This document shows, one piece after another, positions 4,910 to 7,466 of a DNA stretch of 7,466 nt. Made by a program: the position numbers and the translations under genes. Source of the stretch: Gudongella sp964604145. GTDB lineage: Bacteria; Bacillota; Clostridia; Tissierellales; Tissierellaceae. The stretch is from assembly GCA_964604145.1 (NCBI GenBank), contig CAZRXS010000064.1:1-7466 (forward strand), written 5' to 3'. How positions within the stretch are numbered: position 1 is the stretch's first letter; the number at the start of each line of letters is the position of its first letter. Under the pieces are notes generated by a model. The model was not told the origin of the DNA and ran no database searches. It saw only the letters and a program-made list of their open reading frames with translations.

Positions 4910-7466
4910 ATGAAAAAAATAGGACTACATGAGATAAGAAAAGAATACTTAGATTTTTTTAAAGAGAGGGACCACCTAGTGGTACCTAGTTTTTCACTTG
5001 TGCCAAAAAACGATAAATCTTTACTCTTAGTTGGTGCGGGAATGGCACCTTTAAAGCCCTATTTTACAGGAGAAGCAACACCTCCACATAATAGGATGGT
5101 AACTTGTCAGAAGTGTATTAGGACAGGTGATATTGAAAATGTAGGTAGAACTGCTAGGCACGCAACTTTTTTTGAAATGCTTGGTAATTTTTCATTTGCA
5201 GATTACTTTAAGAAAGAAGCCATAGCATGGGCTTGGGAATTTTTAACAGTAAATATGGAGTTAGACCCAAATGAACTATGGGTTAGCGTGTTCTATGAAG
5301 ATGATGAGGCATATGAAATTTGGAATAAAGAAATAAAAGTTCCAAAAGAACGAATTGTAAGGTTGGGGAAGGCAGATAATTTCTGGGAACTTGAGGTCGG
5401 CCCATCCGGACCATGCTCAGAGATTTATATAGATAGGGGCTTATCATTTGGCTGTGGCCGTGAAGATTGCAAACCTGGCTGTGATTGTGATAGGTTTATA
5501 GAGATATGGAATTTAGTCTTTACCCAATTTGATAAAGATGAAAAAGGTGTTTACCATCCACTTTCACATCCAAATATCGATACCGGGATGGGGCTTGAAA
5601 GAATAGCTGCAATAAAAGAAGACGTTGAAACTATATTTGATATAGGAGCAATAAAAGCAATTTTAGAAAAAATTGTAGAAATAAGTGGATATAAATATGG
5701 AACAGACCCTATTAAAGATATATCAGTTAGAGTAATAACCGATCACTCAAGAGCTATAACATTTTTAGTAAGTGATGGAGTTATCCCTGGAAATGAGGGA
5801 AGGGGCTATGTTCTAAGGAGACTATTGAGAAGAGCAGCAAGACATGGTAAAATTTTAGGCATAGAAGGCACATTTTTAAGCCAAGTTGCCGGAGAAGTTA
5901 TAGATTCTTGGTCAGTTGAATATGGTGACTTAAAAGAAAATGAAAGACAGATAAAAAAGATTATAAAAACAGAAGAAGACAAGTTTCAGGAAACCATTAG
6001 TGCAGGTTTAAATATCCTAGAAGATTATATTTTAGATATGAAAAAAGAAAGCGAAAGAATTTTTAGTGGGCAAAAAGCATTTAAACTATATGATACATTT
6101 GGCTTTCCCTTGGAGTTAACAGAGGAAATCCTTTTAGAAAAGGGCATTGAATTAGATGTAGGTGGATTTAATCTCTATATGGAAGAACAAAAACAGAGAG
6201 CAAGATCTGCCAGAGAAGGAACAGATGGCGGTTGGGGTGGACATGAAGATTTAGAGACTATGAAAGACATACATTCAGAATTTATGGGATATACCACAAC
6301 TAGGTTAAAATCAATTGTTTCAGCTTTGTTTAAAGAAAGAGAGAGGGTAGCCCACCTTAGTGAGGGTGAATCTGGATATATTATTTTAGAGAAAACTCCC
6401 TTTTATGGTGAACAAGGTGGTCAAGTAGGAGATAGTGGGAAGTTATTATTTAAAAATGGTCAAGCTAGAGTTTTAGATACAAAACTCTCTAAATGGGGTA
6501 CACCACTTCATTTTGTTGAAATTGACAAAGGACAAATTAAAGAAGGAGATAGGCTTGAGGCTATTGTCGAAGATGAAAAGAGAGAATCAACAAAGAGAAA
6601 TCACTCAGCCACACACCTATTACACAAAGCTTTAAAACAAGTACTAGGTAATCACATAAATCAAGCAGGTTCTTTGGTCGGTCCTACAAGACTTCGTTTT
6701 GACTTTACACATTTTGAACCCGTAAAAGATGAGGATATAAAAAGAATTGAGTTTTTAGTAAACAAACAAATTCTAAAAGCTTTAAATGTAGATACAGAGG
6801 AAAAATCCCTTAAAGAAGCCCAAGAACTGGAAGTAATAGGCTTATTTGAAGAAAAATACGGTGAAACCGTAAGAGTAGTAAGCATGGGAGACTATTCAAT
6901 GGAACTTTGTGGTGGTACCCATGTTCTAAATACAGGAGAAATTGGATTGTTTAAAATCCTATCAGAAGCAGGAATTGCATCCGGAGTAAGAAGGATAGAA
7001 GCAATAACAGGACTAAATCTGTTAAAATATCTAGATGATTTAGAAAAAGATATGGATAATCTAGCTGATATATTAAAAACAAATAGGTCGAACTTAATAG
7101 ATAGGTCAAAGCAAGTAGTGGAAGAATCAAAAGAAAAAGACAGGGAGATTTCCAGATTAAAAGATAAACTATCTTCAAATATTGCAGATGAAATTTTAAG
7201 TAGAGCTAAAGATATTAATGGAGTAAAATTAATAACTTATATATCAAATGATCTTGATATGGAGGGGCTAAAGACTTTAGGAGATGAATTAAAAGCAAGA
7301 TTTAAGAGTGCTCTAGTTGTTTTAGCATCAGAAAAAGATGAAAAAATAGCATTTGTTTCAATGGCAACTAAAGATGCAAGTAAGGTCGGAGTACATGCTG
7401 GAAATATTATAAAAGAAGTTGCGAAAATGACAGGAGGCAGTGGTGGAGGTAGACCTGAGATGGCAC
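4910..7466 (+). CDS. alaS: Alanyl-tRNA synthetase (3' end beyond the window)
   Basis: The frame is open from the ATG at 4910 to the right edge, giving 852 codons of an enzyme usually near 876-880 residues. It is therefore truncated only by the window, about 25 residues short. It charges tRNA-Ala with alanine in the cytosol. The class II catalytic core shows RTARHATFFEMLGNFSFADYF (motif 2 region), EIWNLVFTQF and motif 3 GMGLER (226-231). A CX4CX3CXC cluster (C182, C187, C191, C193) precedes EIWNLVF. The editing domain carries H565-SAT-H569 and C667-GGT-H671, the zinc and editing site that clears mischarged Ser/Gly. A coiled-coil segment follows (about 715-770), then the DHHA1/C-Ala domain ending GGSGGGRPEMA. 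The ribosome binding site GAAGGGA (4891-4897) is a rather distant 12 nt from the ATG, but an in-frame TGA at 4901 excludes an earlier start and the N-terminus MKKIGLHEIRKEYLDFF fits the family. Confidence 0.97.
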   Translation, partial: MKKIGLHEIRKEYLDFFKERDHLVVPSFSLVPKNDKSLLLVGAGMAPLKPYFTGEATPPHNRMVTCQKCIRTGDIENVGRTARHATFFEMLGNFSFADYFKKEAIAWAWEFLTVNMELDPNELWVSVFYEDDEAYEIWNKEIKVPKERIVRLGKADNFWELEVGPSGPCSEIYIDRGLSFGCGREDCKPGCDCDRFIEIWNLVFTQFDKDEKGVYHPLSHPNIDTGMGLERIAAIKEDVETIFDIGAIKAILEKIVEISGYKYGTDPIKDISVRVITDHSRAITFLVSDGVIPGNEGRGYVLRRLLRRAARHGKILGIEGTFLSQVAGEVIDSWSVEYGDLKENERQIKKIIKTEEDKFQETISAGLNILEDYILDMKKESERIFSGQKAFKLYDTFGFPLELTEEILLEKGIELDVGGFNLYMEEQKQRARSAREGTDGGWGGHEDLETMKDIHSEFMGYTTTRLKSIVSALFKERERVAHLSEGESGYIILEKTPFYGEQGGQVGDSGKLLFKNGQARVLDTKLSKWGTPLHFVEIDKGQIKEGDRLEAIVEDEKRESTKRNHSATHLLHKALKQVLGNHINQAGSLVGPTRLRFDFTHFEPVKDEDIKRIEFLVNKQILKALNVDTEEKSLKEAQELEVIGLFEEKYGETVRVVSMGDYSMELCGGTHVLNTGEIGLFKILSEAGIASGVRRIEAITGLNLLKYLDDLEKDMDNLADILKTNRSNLIDRSKQVVEESKEKDREISRLKDKLSSNIADEILSRAKDINGVKLITYISNDLDMEGLKTLGDELKARFKSALVVLASEKDEKIAFVSMATKDASKVGVHAGNIIKEVAKMTGGSGGGRPEMA

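Noticed and set aside
4900..4932. Ten-codon leader peptide (MNSNEKNRTT) overlapping the start of alaS
   Set aside because: The Shine-Dalgarno sequence GAAGGGA would be only about 2 nt from this ATG, too close. The peptide has no alanine codons, so it would not make sense as an alanine attenuator.
6661..7178. Two minus-strand open frames inside alaS
   Set aside because: They are antisense to conserved editing-domain and coiled-coil coding sequence. The leucine-rich peptide at 6951-7178 is the reverse reading of charged helix codons.

Overview
The window is AT-rich DNA with A/T-ending codons, strong purine-rich ribosome binding sites and short intergenic gaps. Together with an Rrf2/IscR - IscS - IscU cluster leading to an AI-2E-type permease and alaS, this points to a low-GC Firmicute, most likely an anaerobic member of the Clostridia or Tissierellia. 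The lineage is inferred from protein character and synteny, not from a marker search.

Layout. Positions 1-418 hold no gene. They carry a 178-bp unit repeated directly in tandem (28-205 and 206-383, one mismatch). Each unit holds a long imperfect palindrome of the dispersed-repeat type, and each ends in an extended -10 promoter. The second copy forms the immediate upstream region of the first gene. Positions 419-1375 encode an SDR-type L-threonine 3-dehydrogenase, closed by a clear intrinsic terminator that overlaps its stop codon. A near-perfect promoter (TTGACA, 17 bp, TATACT) then opens the Fe-S operon iscR (1483-1905), iscS (1918-3087) and iscU (3100-3540), with 12-bp gaps between genes. 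A 77-bp gap containing a long imperfect hairpin leads to a 400-residue AI-2E/PerM-family membrane protein (3618-4820). A second good promoter (TTGACA, 17 bp, TAGAAT) and a small terminator-like hairpin precede alaS (4910 onward), which runs off the right edge about 25 codons before its expected end.

Function. IscS removes sulfur from cysteine and passes it to the scaffold IscU, where [Fe-S] clusters are built. IscR, which keeps three cluster-ligand cysteines, probably represses this operon according to cluster supply; an inverted repeat just downstream of the predicted transcription start is a candidate operator. The permease and alanyl-tRNA synthetase are commonly found downstream of such clusters in Firmicutes, but mnmA (tRNA 2-thiouridylase), often present between them, is absent here. 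The threonine dehydrogenase is a separate transcription unit for amino-acid catabolism.

The coding part is ordinary housekeeping and I see no new multi-gene system. The points worth a second look are non-coding: the tandem promoter-bearing repeat, the candidate IscR operator, and the structured gaps before the permease and alaS.
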